Of a stretch of 32,104 bases of DNA, positions 22,124-30,006 are shown one piece after another. The translations under genes were made by a program, and so were the position numbers. The notes beneath the pieces are model-generated. The model saw only the letters and a program-made list of their open reading frames with translations. It ran no database searches and had not been told where the DNA came from. Source of the stretch: Thermoleophilia bacterium (GTDB lineage: Bacteria > Actinomycetota > Thermoleophilia > Gaiellales > Gaiellaceae); assembly GCA_025936995.1 (NCBI GenBank), contig JAICSH010000022.1, positions 1-32,104 on the forward strand, read 5' to 3'. The stretch's first letter is position 1, and each line of letters opens with the position of its first letter.

Positions 22124-23386
22124 CTACGCGGGCCGGGCGAGGTGCCTGAATGCGTTCACCTCCTCGAGCGGGGCCGCGAGCGGGACGCCCTCGCGCCAGG
22201 TGACGACGGGCACGCCGACCTGCTCGTAGCGCCAGCGCAACGCCTCGCGCGAGAGCCTCCAGAGCCGGTGGGCGAGCTGGGTGGACGACTCGGGATCCGG
22301 CTCGAGGAGCTCGAGCGGGGAGACCTCGACTACGATCAGGTCATAGCCCCGGGCGCGCAGGTCGAGCAGCGCGGCGGCAGTGCGCTCGTCGAGCAGCGGC
22401 GTGATCGCGAGCACGAGCGCCTTCGGCGGCAGCGTCCGAGGCGGCAGCACGTCGACGCCGCGCAGCGCATAGCTGTGGACGATGTCGCTCGCCAGCAGCG
22501 TGTCCACGATCGCGTACAGCTGCCGCGCGCCCGACTCCGGCACGAGCCACGAGAGGAAGCCGCCGAAGCCGACGAGGCCGACGCGGTCCTTCCGCTCGAG
22601 GTAGCCGTGCGCGAGGGTCGCGGCGGCGCGCACCGCGCGGTCGTTGGTGCTGCGTCCCTCGGAGCGAACCTCGGCGAACGTGTCGAGGAAGAGGACGACG
22701 TCGGTGTTCCGCTCGGGGTACTGCTCGTTCACCCACAGCGAGCCGCGCAGCGCGGTCGCGCGCCAGTTGACGCGCCGGATGCGGTCGCCGGGCTGCCACT
22801 CGCGGAGGTCGGCGAACTCGATCCCCTCGCCGCGGACCCGCGAGACCTGGTTCCCCGCGAAGACCTGCGTCTCGAGCGGCGCCACGAGCGACCGAAGCGT
22901 CTCCTCCCTCGGGTAGACACGCAGCGAGTGCGCGTCGCCGGCCGATCCCTCCCACGAGCGGACGCCCAACAGGTCGCGGCCGCGGACGAGCAACGGGCCG
23001 ATCGAGAACGCGCCCCAGCGCTCGCACCGCAGCTTCAGCTCGACCGTCCGCTCGCGGCCGGCGCGCAGCAGGAGCGCCCGCGCCGTCCCGCCCTCCGCGG
23101 TCAGCTCCGGCGGGAGGGGGAGCAGCAGCTCGAAGCGCTCGACGGTGCGCGGCGAGGAGAGCTCGATCGTCGCCTGCACCTCGTCCCCCTCGAGCGCGCG
23201 GTCGCGGTCGAGCGACAGCCGGACGGAGACCTCCGGCTCGCGTCCCACGACGGCCGCGAGGAGCGCGAGCAGGAACGGAGCTGCCAGCGCGACCGGCTCG
23301 ACCCGGCCGAAGGCGAGACCGGCCACGAGCCCGCCGGCGGCGAGCGAGGCGTAGACCGTGAGGCGCGACGAGGTGAGGCCGGTCAC
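22124..23386 (-). CDS. DUF58 domain protein (MoxR-associated)
   Basis: A 420-residue protein of the COG1721 family. Two closely spaced hydrophobic helices at about 11-28 and 31-48, then a beta-rich domain, then the DUF58 signature GEGIEFADLREWQPGD (186-201), RVNWRATALRGSLWVNEQY, and a vWA-like part beginning VVLFLDT at 230-236, with later strands VLAITPLLD and LIVVEVSP. DUF58 proteins always go with MoxR ATPases and are thought to act with them in assembling or activating envelope or metal-binding proteins; the mechanism is not settled. GTG start at 23386 overlaps the moxR stop by four bases (GTGA). Confidence 0.92.
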   Translation of the reverse strand: MTGLTSSRLTVYASLAAGGLVAGLAFGRVEPVALAAPFLLALLAAVVGREPEVSVRLSLDRDRALEGDEVQATIELSSPRTVERFELLLPLPPELTAEGGTARALLLRAGRERTVELKLRCERWGAFSIGPLLVRGRDLLGVRSWEGSAGDAHSLRVYPREETLRSLVAPLETQVFAGNQVSRVRGEGIEFADLREWQPGDRIRRVNWRATALRGSLWVNEQYPERNTDVVLFLDTFAEVRSEGRSTNDRAVRAAATLAHGYLERKDRVGLVGFGGFLSWLVPESGARQLYAIVDTLLASDIVHSYALRGVDVLPPRTLPPKALVLAITPLLDERTAAALLDLRARGYDLIVVEVSPLELLEPDPESSTQLAHRLWRLSREALRWRYEQVGVPVVTWREGVPLAAPLEEVNAFRHLARPA

Positions 23387-24360
23387 GCCTCGGCGGCGCG
23401 CGAGAGGTCCTCCGCCGGCGGGGTCGGCACCGTCTCGAGCGCCTCCTGCACGACGTCCTCTCCGCGAAGCCGCTGCACCCAGAGCTCCGGCCGCACCATC
23501 AGCCGGTGCGCGAGCGCCGGCACCGCCACGGCCTTCACGTCCTCGGGCGTGACGAAGTCGCGGCCCGCGAGCGCGGCCTTCGCACGTGAGAGCTTTAGCA
23601 GCGCGATGCTGCCGCGCGGGCTCGCGCCGACCGCCAGCCGCTGCGAGTCGCGGGTCGCAGCAACGAGGTCGACGACGTAGCCCTCGATCGCCTCCGAGAC
23701 GTGCACCTGCTCGAGCGCGCGCTGCAGCTCCACGAGCGTCGGCGCGTCGATCACCGGCTCGAGCTCGACCTCGTCGACGCCACGCTCGAGCCGGCGCTCG
23801 AGCATCTCGATCTCGTCCTCGCGCTCCGGATAGCCGATCGCGATGCGCACGAGGAACCGGTCGAGCTGCGCCTCGGGCAACGGATACGTCCCCTCGTACT
23901 CGATCGGGTTCTGCGTCGCGAGCACGAGGAACGGCGGCTCGAGCCGGTGCGTCGTGTTCTCGATCGTCACCTGGCGCTCCTGCATCGCCTCGAGCAGCGC
24001 CGCCTGGGTCTTCGGCGGGGCGCGGTTGATCTCGTCGGCGAGGAGGAGGTTGGCGAAGACGGGACCCGGGCGGAAGACGAACTCGGTCGTCCGCTGGTCG
24101 AAGATCTGCGAGCCGGTGACGTCCCCAGGCATGAGATCCGGCGTGAACTGGATGCGCGCGAAGCGGAGGGACGTCGCCTGCGCGAAGGAGCGCGCGATCA
24201 GCGTCTTCGCGAGTCCCGGGTAGTCCTCGAGCAGCACGTGGCCGTCGCTCAGGAGCGCGAGCAGGATGAGCTCGAGCGGCCCGCGCTTGCCGACGATCGC
24301 CTTCTCCACCTCGGCGAGCACCTGCTCGGCGCGCCGCCGCAGCTCGGCAAGGGCGGTCAC
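23383..24360 (-). CDS. MoxR-family AAA+ ATPase
   Basis: A 325-residue chaperone-like ATPase. Walker A DYPGLAKT at 46-53 (MoxR subgroup form, the first Gly of the P-loop replaced by Asp but Lys52 and Thr53 kept), Walker B LLLADE at 105-110 followed by INRAPPKTQAALLEAMQE, sensor 1 LATQNPIEYEGTYPLPEAQL, then the helical lid with the sensor-2 Arg in GASPRGSIALLKLSRAKA. It should form hexamers that remodel client proteins with the vWA/DUF58 partner. The open frame extends upstream to 24462, but GTG 24360 overlaps the stop of the gene before (GTGA) and gives the right N-terminus. Confidence 0.93.
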   Translation of the reverse strand: MTALAELRRRAEQVLAEVEKAIVGKRGPLELILLALLSDGHVLLEDYPGLAKTLIARSFAQATSLRFARIQFTPDLMPGDVTGSQIFDQRTTEFVFRPGPVFANLLLADEINRAPPKTQAALLEAMQERQVTIENTTHRLEPPFLVLATQNPIEYEGTYPLPEAQLDRFLVRIAIGYPEREDEIEMLERRLERGVDEVELEPVIDAPTLVELQRALEQVHVSEAIEGYVVDLVAATRDSQRLAVGASPRGSIALLKLSRAKAALAGRDFVTPEDVKAVAVPALAHRLMVRPELWVQRLRGEDVVQEALETVPTPPAEDLSRAAEA

Positions 24361-24869
24361 AGCGACTCGATCCGCTCGATCAGCGCGGCGGCGCGTTCGC
24401 GCGGCACTCCCGGCGCAAAGCGGTCGGCGGGCTCCGGCCGGTCGGGGCGCAACAGCTCCCACGCATCTGCGCCGAGCAGCGACTCGGCCCCCTCGGGCCG
24501 CCGGTCGAGCTCGATCCCGTGACGCGAGGCCAGCCGTGCCGATGCCGCTGCGCGCAGGAGCGGCAGGAGCCGGTGATGCGCGCTGCCCGCGCTCGCAATG
24601 CCGAGCTCGAGGTCGCGCTCCATGCGCAGGAGCTCGACCGGTGGCGGATTCGCCGGAGCACGGCCGCGCAGCTCGGCCTCGAACCGCCCGGCCCGCGGCT
24701 GCCCGGGCCCGCGGGAGTGCCGGATGAGCACGACGAGCGCGATCGCCGCGACGAGAACGACCCAGATCGCGAGGGCGCGCGACGTCGAGAGCGGCCGGAT
24801 CGCCAGCAGACCCGCGAGCGCAGCCGCGGAGACGAGCACGGGCACCGCCAGCCGACGAACGGGGCTCAT
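24357..24869 (-). CDS. Small membrane protein in the MoxR operon
   Basis: A 170-residue protein with two hydrophobic helices at about 7-24 and 31-49 and a cytoplasmic tail of about 120 residues, Arg/Ala/Glu/Pro-rich and mainly helical (ELLRMERDLELGIASAGSAH, then HRLLPLLRAAASARLASRHG). No family is named with confidence; similar short two-helix proteins are often found between the DUF4129 and moxR genes of actinobacteria. Its ATG overlaps the preceding stop by four bases (ATGA) and its stop overlaps the moxR start (GTGA), so its level is tied to both. Confidence 0.75.
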   Translation of the reverse strand: MSPVRRLAVPVLVSAAALAGLLAIRPLSTSRALAIWVVLVAAIALVVLIRHSRGPGQPRAGRFEAELRGRAPANPPPVELLRMERDLELGIASAGSAHHRLLPLLRAAASARLASRHGIELDRRPEGAESLLGADAWELLRPDRPEPADRFAPGVPRERAAALIERIESL

Positions 24870-25615
24870 GCCAGGGCCGGCTCCGAGGCGCGCAGCTCGT
24901 CGCGCACCGCGACCAGCGCGTCCACCGCCTCGTCTCTCATCAACGGCTCCGGCTCATGCTGGCTGAACCTAGCCCATTCGAAGAGGTCGGTGAGCCTGCG
25001 GACTGCGGCGGCGCTCGCGTCGAGGGTGAGCAGCGCGCGCTCGACGTACTCGAGCGGCGCCTCGGCCGGCTCCCGCGGGAGCCCGGCAGCGGCGAGGGCC
25101 GTCTCCATCCTCGCGTAGGCGGCGATGATCGCCCGGCGCAGGTCGGGGTCGCTCCGCAGGTCGTCGAGGGACTCGTCGAGCGCGGCGGCGAGCACCTCGG
25201 GCGCGCTCCGCCGCCACAGCCCGGGGGCCTGCCGCGAGCGCGTCCTCGCAGCTACCACGCCGAGCGCGGCCAGTACCGCGAGGACGACAACGAGCTCCTC
25301 CCAGCGGAAGTGGACGTGCTGGGACGTCGCCGGCTGCCGCTGCCGCTTTCCCTTGGGGATTTTGGTGACCGGCGCGGACGGGGGCTGGGCGGCGTGATGG
25401 GGATGCAGCAGGCCGAGGATGTTGACGTTGTGCCCGACGAAGGCGAGCAGCGCCGCGATCCCGATCAGGAGGAGCAGGGCGCGGAGCGTCTGGCTGCGGC
25501 GGGGCGGGCGCTGATCCGGATCGCGGCGGAAGAAGAAGAGCGCGACGAAGGCGACGAGCACCAGGAGCAGCTCGACGATGACCAGGGTCGTGAAGGCGTA
25601 GTCCCAGAACGACAC
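24866..25615 (-). CDS. DUF4129-like membrane protein, first gene of the MoxR operon; N-terminus uncertain
   Basis: From GTG 25615: 249 residues, TM helices at about 7-30, 43-62 and 106-122, then a soluble C-terminal part (about 135-249) whose pattern, DLRRAIIAAYARMETALAAA followed by PLEYVERALLTL and RLTDLFEWARFSQHEPEP, fits DUF4129, a domain usually found in transglutaminase/MoxR operons. The same frame stays open upstream to 25760 and there reads RRRLVPLALVVTALLAVVAI, then AAHGRPLGSGSGRSSGLP, a very plausible signal or membrane helix, but it contains no ATG, GTG or TTG. The true start may therefore be a rare codon such as ATC at 25735. No box like those of the other first genes was found in front. 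Confidence 0.75.
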   Translation of the reverse strand: MSFWDYAFTTLVIVELLLVLVAFVALFFFRRDPDQRPPRRSQTLRALLLLIGIAALLAFVGHNVNILGLLHPHHAAQPPSAPVTKIPKGKRQRQPATSQHVHFRWEELVVVLAVLAALGVVAARTRSRQAPGLWRRSAPEVLAAALDESLDDLRSDPDLRRAIIAAYARMETALAAAGLPREPAEAPLEYVERALLTLDASAAAVRRLTDLFEWARFSQHEPEPLMRDEAVDALVAVRDELRASEPALA

Positions 25616-25763
25616 CGGCAGGCCGCTGCTCCTGCCGCTCCCGGAGCCGAGCGGGCGCCCGTGCGCGGCGATCGCGACGACCGCGAGCAGCGCGGTGACG
25701 ACGAGAGCGAGCGGGACGAGACGACGCCGAACGATGCAGGGAAGTCTCGCAGGACCGACCTTC

Positions 25764-25769
25764 TACGCT
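25764..25769 (+). promoter_or_regulatory. Predicted leaderless -10 box (TACGCT)
   Basis: TACGCT ends seven bases before GTG 25777, the same sequence and spacing as in front of ggt. Confidence 0.5.
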
Positions 25770-25776
25770 TGGCGCC

Positions 25777-26235
25777 GTGAGAGTCGAGTCGATCCGGCTC
25801 AGGCTGCTGCTCGTCGCGCCACTGCGACTGGTGCTGGGCATCGCCTGGCTGGGAGCGGCTCGTGCCGTGGGAGGCTCGTCCGGCCCGGTGTTCCTGGCCT
25901 TCGCGGCCGGAGCGTTCGCGATCGCCTTCCTCGTGCCGAACGACCCGCGGGCCCGCTTCCGGCGCACCGCGCCCGAGTTCGCGGAGCTTCCCCCGGACGC
26001 AACCGTCGCGCCGGCCTGGCTCCACGTCCTGCACGCGTCCCTGCCGAGCACGGTCGGCGTGGCGACCCTCGCGGCCGTCACGCTTGCGTTCGAGCCGACG
26101 CTCACCGCGCTGCTCGCGGGAGTTTTGGCCGGCCTCGGGCTGACGGCCCTGTTCAGGGCGTACGGGATGGACGGCGGGCTCTACGTCGACCCGCGGCGGG
26201 GCGCGCTCTTCCGCAAGAAGGCCGGCGCTACCTGA
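25777..26235 (+). CDS. Small membrane protein of unknown function
   Basis: A 152-residue protein starting at GTG 25777 (MRVESIRLRLLLVAPLRLVL). Hydrophobic segments at about 9-29, 36-54, 92-105 and 107-126; the loop between the second and third is soluble (NDPRARFRRTAPEFAELPPD), and the C-terminus ends DPRRGALFRKKAGAT, positively charged and probably cytoplasmic. No family is recognised. It is divergent from the MoxR operon, so a link with that system is possible. It converges with the secreted protein gene, the 3' ends overlapping by eight bases. Confidence 0.65.
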   Translation: MRVESIRLRLLLVAPLRLVLGIAWLGAARAVGGSSGPVFLAFAAGAFAIAFLVPNDPRARFRRTAPEFAELPPDATVAPAWLHVLHASLPSTVGVATLAAVTLAFEPTLTALLAGVLAGLGLTALFRAYGMDGGLYVDPRRGALFRKKAGAT

Positions 26236-26581
26236 CGACGATCACGACGCGGAAGCTCCGCGTCGTGCACGCCGGGCAGGTCGGTCTCCCGGTCGCGCGG
26301 ATCGTGGCCCGGCCGCGCCTTCGCGCGTCGATCGTCCACTCGCGGAAGCCGGGGTCGGTGAAGTACTCGACGGGCGTCAGCTCCACCACCTTCGTGCTCA
26401 CGCGAGGATCGCTCCACTGCCAGCGGCTCGAGAGCCTCAGCGTGGCGGTGTCGCCCTTCGCCAGCCGGAACGTCTTGCCGGCGCTGCACTCGGTGATCTG
26501 ATGCGGCGTAGCCGACGAGGCACCCACGGCTGTGACGGCCACGAAGGCGACGGCGGCGAGGAGCGGCGGGATGCGGCTCAT
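26228..26581 (-). CDS. Small secreted beta-rich protein, possibly chagasin-like
   Basis: A 117-residue protein with a signal peptide (MSRIPPLLAAVAFVAVTAVG, cleavage near ASSA, residue 24). The mature part of about 93 residues alternates strands and turns: GKTFRLAKGDTATLRLSSRW, then STKVVELTPVEYFTDP, ATIRATG and SFRVVIVVR at the C-terminus. The order GDT-x(3)-L, a Trp-containing turn, then G-x-A-x-I and a last F-x-V strand recalls chagasin-type protease inhibitors and related Ig-like folds, but the diagnostic chagasin loops are not clear. Two cysteines in RPTCPACTTR are close together, and one lies at TECSAG. The gene is downstream of the M36 peptidase on the same strand, after a terminator and its own TACCAT box. 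The open frame before ATG 26581 is not used. Confidence 0.65.
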   Translation of the reverse strand: MSRIPPLLAAVAFVAVTAVGASSATPHQITECSAGKTFRLAKGDTATLRLSSRWQWSDPRVSTKVVELTPVEYFTDPGFREWTIDARRRGRATIRATGRPTCPACTTRSFRVVIVVR

Positions 26582-26587
26582 GGTCCG

Positions 26588-26593
26588 ATGGTA
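26588..26593 (-). promoter_or_regulatory. Predicted leaderless -10 box (TACCAT)
   Basis: On the minus strand TACCAT ends six bases before ATG 26581, just beyond the terminator hairpin of the peptidase gene. Confidence 0.45.
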
Positions 26594-26599
26594 GGCGCC

Positions 26600-26627
26600 C
26601 GGAGGGCCGGCTCGCACCGGCCCTCCG
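26600..26627 (-). terminator. Hairpin terminator of the metallopeptidase gene
   Basis: CGGAGGGCCGG (26600-26610) and CCGGCCCTCCG (26617-26627) form a perfect 11-bp stem around a six-base loop, 21 bases past the stop of the peptidase gene. No T-tract follows. Confidence 0.7.
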
Positions 26628-26648
26628 AGTCCATTCCTCCGGTCGTCC

Positions 26649-29600
26649 TCAGCTCCCGGGAAGCACGGCGTCGTCGACCGTTCCCTGCTTGCCGAACACC
26701 TGGAGCTCGGACACGTGCACCTCGTTCGCACGGATGGTCGCGAGGCAGTCCGAGTTGTTGTTCGGGTCGCTGTCCTGGTCGCCGACGTAGGACGGCTGGC
26801 CGGTGCACTGGTTCGCGTCGACGACGAGCTTCACGTGCGTCGCCGGCGACGCTGCCCCCGCGTCGAAGTACCGGAGCGTCATGTCCGGGGTCACGGGCCG
26901 CGGGTTCACCGACGGGAACGCATCGGCCCGGGACATGACGATTCGCGTCCAGCCCGCGTCGATCGAGCCGTCGCAGGTCGGGTTGGCCTTCTTCGCCGCG
27001 GTGCAGGCGTACACCTCGAACGAGCGCAGCGCGGTGAACCGGCTGTTGCCCGGCACGAGGAGGGTGGACACGCCGACGGTGCCGATCGAGACCGGCTTGC
27101 CGAGCGCCACGACCACCCAGCGGCCTGCGACCGGCGCCCCGGTCTGGCCGTCGTTCGTCGCCTCGGTGTCGTCGATCAGGTTGCCGAGGTCGGCATTCGT
27201 GCCGAGCGTGTCGCCGGCGATTGTCGCACCCTGCGCCGCCGACGCCTCGTTCGGCTCGAAGTGGATCGTGACGTCGTGCGTCTGGCCCGGCGTCAGGTTC
27301 CTGAGGCTGAACCGGACGAAGCCGTAGCCGGGTGCGACTGCGACGAAGTTGTACGCCTGCCACCGCTGCCCCGCCGGTCCCGTCGGGATCAGCGAGCCCG
27401 GGCCGTTCGGCGCGAGCTGCGCGGTGTTGTCGAGGTTCCCCGTGGCGTCGTCATCCGGAGTCGCCACGGTCGCGGGGTCGGTGTCGGCGACCTGCGTCGC
27501 CCGTGCCTCGTAGTCCCCGACGTAGATCTTCGCGTTCACCGGCTGGGCGCTGCCGCCCGTGCCGGTGGTGGCGAAGAAGTTGACCGTCGCGTTGTTCGCG
27601 ACCGGGGAGGAGAAGTCGGGCACCGGATCCGTGTCGGAGCTGTCGACCGTGCTCTGGTGCTCGCCGAAGCCGCGCATCGCAAAGCCCTGCCAGAGCAGGT
27701 CCTCGTCCGCGCCGCCGAAGCGGGCGAGATCGGCCGCGAGCATGGCGTCGCGCGCATCGATCATCGTCGGCTCCCGCGGCATCATCACCATCGCGTCGTA
27801 GTAGTCCTGGATCCACCGGCGATCGCCCGGGCACTGGTCCGGGGCGATCTGACCGCGGGCGCAGGCGACGTCGGTGGCGGCTCCGGGCGACGGGAAGCGC
27901 GTGAGCAGCAGGTCGCGGAGGTCCATCTGGACCGCGACCCAGAGCTCGCCGTCCGCGTGCACCTCGGGGCCGACGTTGTCGAACCCGAAGTCGCCGTAAT
28001 TCAGCGGATCGGTGTCGGGGTTCCGGCCCGGCTTCGGGAACGCTCCGCCCATCGGCCGCCCCGCGAGGAAGTCCCGGATCCCGTTGTACGGGTTGCCCGT
28101 GGCGTACGCGCCCACCGTGTAGTGGTCGGATCCCGTCGGGAGCGGGAGGTGCAGCTCGTTGAAGGCGGCGAGCGCGTCGAAGTCGCCGAACGCCTCGCCC
28201 ATCGCCCCGGCGGCGAAGCCCCGCCGGGAACCCTCGCCCTTGCCGATCATGCGGTTCTCGATCAGGTGTCCGTACTCGTGCCCGAACACGCTGAAGTCGT
28301 AGGCACCGTCGACGCACGGCGCGTAGAACGACGCGGCGAGCGGCTGCCAGAGGAACTGGTTCGTCGTGGGATGGAGGCCGTCGCGGCCGGTGCTCATGTT
28401 CGCGTTGTCGCGCGAGTTCCGGGGCGGAGCGGCTCCCGACTGGGCGTTGCCCAGCAGCCCGTCGTCGCCGAGCGGCGCCGCGGCCAGGTCTCCGGGCGTC
28501 GGCGACGGATCGATCGACGTGACGCCGTTGTTGTACTGCTGGGCGTTCCAGTGGCCCTCGTCGAAGCCGAGGTAGTACGCCCAGTCGTGCATGACGTTGT
28601 GGCCGACGAACAGGGAGACGGTGGACGCCTCGATGTCGTTGCCGAGCGGGTTGGTGCCGTCGACGTTGGCCGGGTTGCAGCCCGCCGTGTACCAGGCGTC
28701 CGTGAAGGCCGGCTGGTAGTCGCGGGTCGCGCTCGTGTCACGGACGAGCGCCGGGTTGCCGTAGGCACCGTGGCTTCCCGTCCAGACCTGGGCGTCGTCG
28801 ACGTTGTTGCCCGTCGTCTGCGTCGTCCCGAGGTCGGTGCCCGCGACGTCGAGCTGGACGTCCCACGGGAACTTCGAGGCGACGCCGCCCGGATAGGCCG
28901 TCGTGCCCGGGTCGTCGCTCGCGACGACGTCGCAGCCCGACGTCGCCGTCCAGCAGAAGAGCGAGCGGCCGTCCGTGGTCGGGTAGTTCCACGGGAAGGC
29001 GTTCATCGGGTTGTACGGCATCGAATGCCGGGGCGCGAGCCAGGTCGGGTTGTCGGTGAGGTAGTCGACCTGGTTCTGGCGGTAGAGGAGGCTGCCGGTG
29101 CTCGCGTCGACGACGACCTCGTAGCTCTGGAGGTCTCCGCCGGTGCCGGTCGTGACGGTCGCGTCGTACGCGGCGCGGGCGCCGTGCGACGGAGTCGCGA
29201 AGACGGCCTTTCGGACGTTCTGCGCCTGCGAGAGCCCGCTCACGCCGAGCATCGTCGAACCGGCCTTCGTCGACTGCGCCGTCACGTTGACGACGGATTT
29301 GTCCACGCCGACCTCGTGCGCCGCCGCGCTCCACGCGGTGGCGGGAGCGAGGCCGAAGGAGCCGGTCGTCGTCGTGGATCCACCGGCGAGGCTGGACGAC
29401 GCGTACACGATGTTCCAGTGCGCGCGCTTCGAGCCTACGAGCGCGACCGTCACCGCGCCGTCGGTGGACGCCACGCCGTCCACGACCTGCTTGAACACGA
29501 TCGCGTAGTCGTTGGTGGTGCCGACGAAGGGCTGCGCCGTGACGGCCACGAGGCTCGAGGTCGAGTCGAGGCCGAAGAGCGCCCTGTTCGACTCGATCCA

Positions 29601-29915
29601 CTTGCGCGCGGCAGAAACGGCGTCGGGTGCGTGCACGCCCTTCGTGACGTAGCGGCCTTCGTTGCTGATCGACGCTGCGACCCCGAACCGGTTCCAGTCG
29701 ACCTTCGCGCCGAGCGCATGCGCGGCGGCGAGCTGCGCGGCGGACGGCGCCACGGAGGCGCGGGAATCGAAGTTCGGGAGCGGCGTCGGTGTCTGCCCCT
29801 CGATGTCGACGACCGCGCGGCCGGCGGACGGGAACGCCAGCGCGAAGCACGCCAAGATCGCGAGGACGACAACAGAGAGCTGTCCGCGCAAAGGCGGACG
29901 CTTGACCTGCGTCAT
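26649..29915 (-). CDS. Secreted fungalysin-type (M36) metallopeptidase with C-terminal discoidin-like region
   Basis: A 1,088-residue exported protein. Signal peptide about 1-33, then an FTP/PepSY-like propeptide (about 40-260), followed by the M36 catalytic domain. The zinc site is HEYGH with His546, Glu547 and His550, and the third ligand is Glu574 in GAMGEAFGDF, the spacing expected for fungalysin/thermolysin-like enzymes. After about residue 720 come a region with a beta-sandwich pattern and a C-terminal part (AGRWVVVALGKPVSIGTVGV, then FTALRSFEVYAC) like an F5/8 (discoidin) carbohydrate-binding domain. It should be an extracellular endopeptidase activated by propeptide removal. ATG 29930 is possible, but ATG 29915 is preferred because AGGGGGGAG lies just before it. 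A terminator follows the gene. Confidence 0.88.
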   Translation of the reverse strand: MTQVKRPPLRGQLSVVVLAILACFALAFPSAGRAVVDIEGQTPTPLPNFDSRASVAPSAAQLAAAHALGAKVDWNRFGVAASISNEGRYVTKGVHAPDAVSAARKWIESNRALFGLDSTSSLVAVTAQPFVGTTNDYAIVFKQVVDGVASTDGAVTVALVGSKRAHWNIVYASSSLAGGSTTTTGSFGLAPATAWSAAAHEVGVDKSVVNVTAQSTKAGSTMLGVSGLSQAQNVRKAVFATPSHGARAAYDATVTTGTGGDLQSYEVVVDASTGSLLYRQNQVDYLTDNPTWLAPRHSMPYNPMNAFPWNYPTTDGRSLFCWTATSGCDVVASDDPGTTAYPGGVASKFPWDVQLDVAGTDLGTTQTTGNNVDDAQVWTGSHGAYGNPALVRDTSATRDYQPAFTDAWYTAGCNPANVDGTNPLGNDIEASTVSLFVGHNVMHDWAYYLGFDEGHWNAQQYNNGVTSIDPSPTPGDLAAAPLGDDGLLGNAQSGAAPPRNSRDNANMSTGRDGLHPTTNQFLWQPLAASFYAPCVDGAYDFSVFGHEYGHLIENRMIGKGEGSRRGFAAGAMGEAFGDFDALAAFNELHLPLPTGSDHYTVGAYATGNPYNGIRDFLAGRPMGGAFPKPGRNPDTDPLNYGDFGFDNVGPEVHADGELWVAVQMDLRDLLLTRFPSPGAATDVACARGQIAPDQCPGDRRWIQDYYDAMVMMPREPTMIDARDAMLAADLARFGGADEDLLWQGFAMRGFGEHQSTVDSSDTDPVPDFSSPVANNATVNFFATTGTGGSAQPVNAKIYVGDYEARATQVADTDPATVATPDDDATGNLDNTAQLAPNGPGSLIPTGPAGQRWQAYNFVAVAPGYGFVRFSLRNLTPGQTHDVTIHFEPNEASAAQGATIAGDTLGTNADLGNLIDDTEATNDGQTGAPVAGRWVVVALGKPVSIGTVGVSTLLVPGNSRFTALRSFEVYACTAAKKANPTCDGSIDAGWTRIVMSRADAFPSVNPRPVTPDMTLRYFDAGAASPATHVKLVVDANQCTGQPSYVGDQDSDPNNNSDCLATIRANEVHVSELQVFGKQGTVDDAVLPGS

Positions 29916-29918
29916 GAT

Positions 29919-29927
29919 CTCCCCCCT
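29919..29927 (-). promoter_or_regulatory. Ribosome binding site (AGGGGGGAG) favouring the metallopeptidase start at 29915
   Basis: The site lies three bases before ATG 29915 and inside the first codons of the longer frame from ATG 29930, so it favours the shorter protein. The distance is somewhat short for its 3' end. Confidence 0.5.
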
Positions 29928-29991
29928 CATGGGTTGTGCGGCCGCGGGACACTAAACGATCGGGCTCGAGAGCGCCGTCTCGGGCCGGCGC

Positions 29992-29997
29992 TAAGCT
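29992..29997 (+). promoter_or_regulatory. Predicted -10 box (TAAGCT) for dnaE, near-leaderless
   Basis: TAAGCT ends nine bases before GTG 30007, so transcription would begin at or just before the start codon. Confidence 0.4.
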
Positions 29998-30006
29998 CGA
30001 CCTCCC

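Noticed and set aside
25751-25776. A third copy of the 23-bp divergent promoter layout
   Set aside because: The plus-strand TACGCT is present and a minus-strand TAGAAG shares its TA, but that box lacks the final T and no start codon stands at the expected place (25753), so it was not counted.
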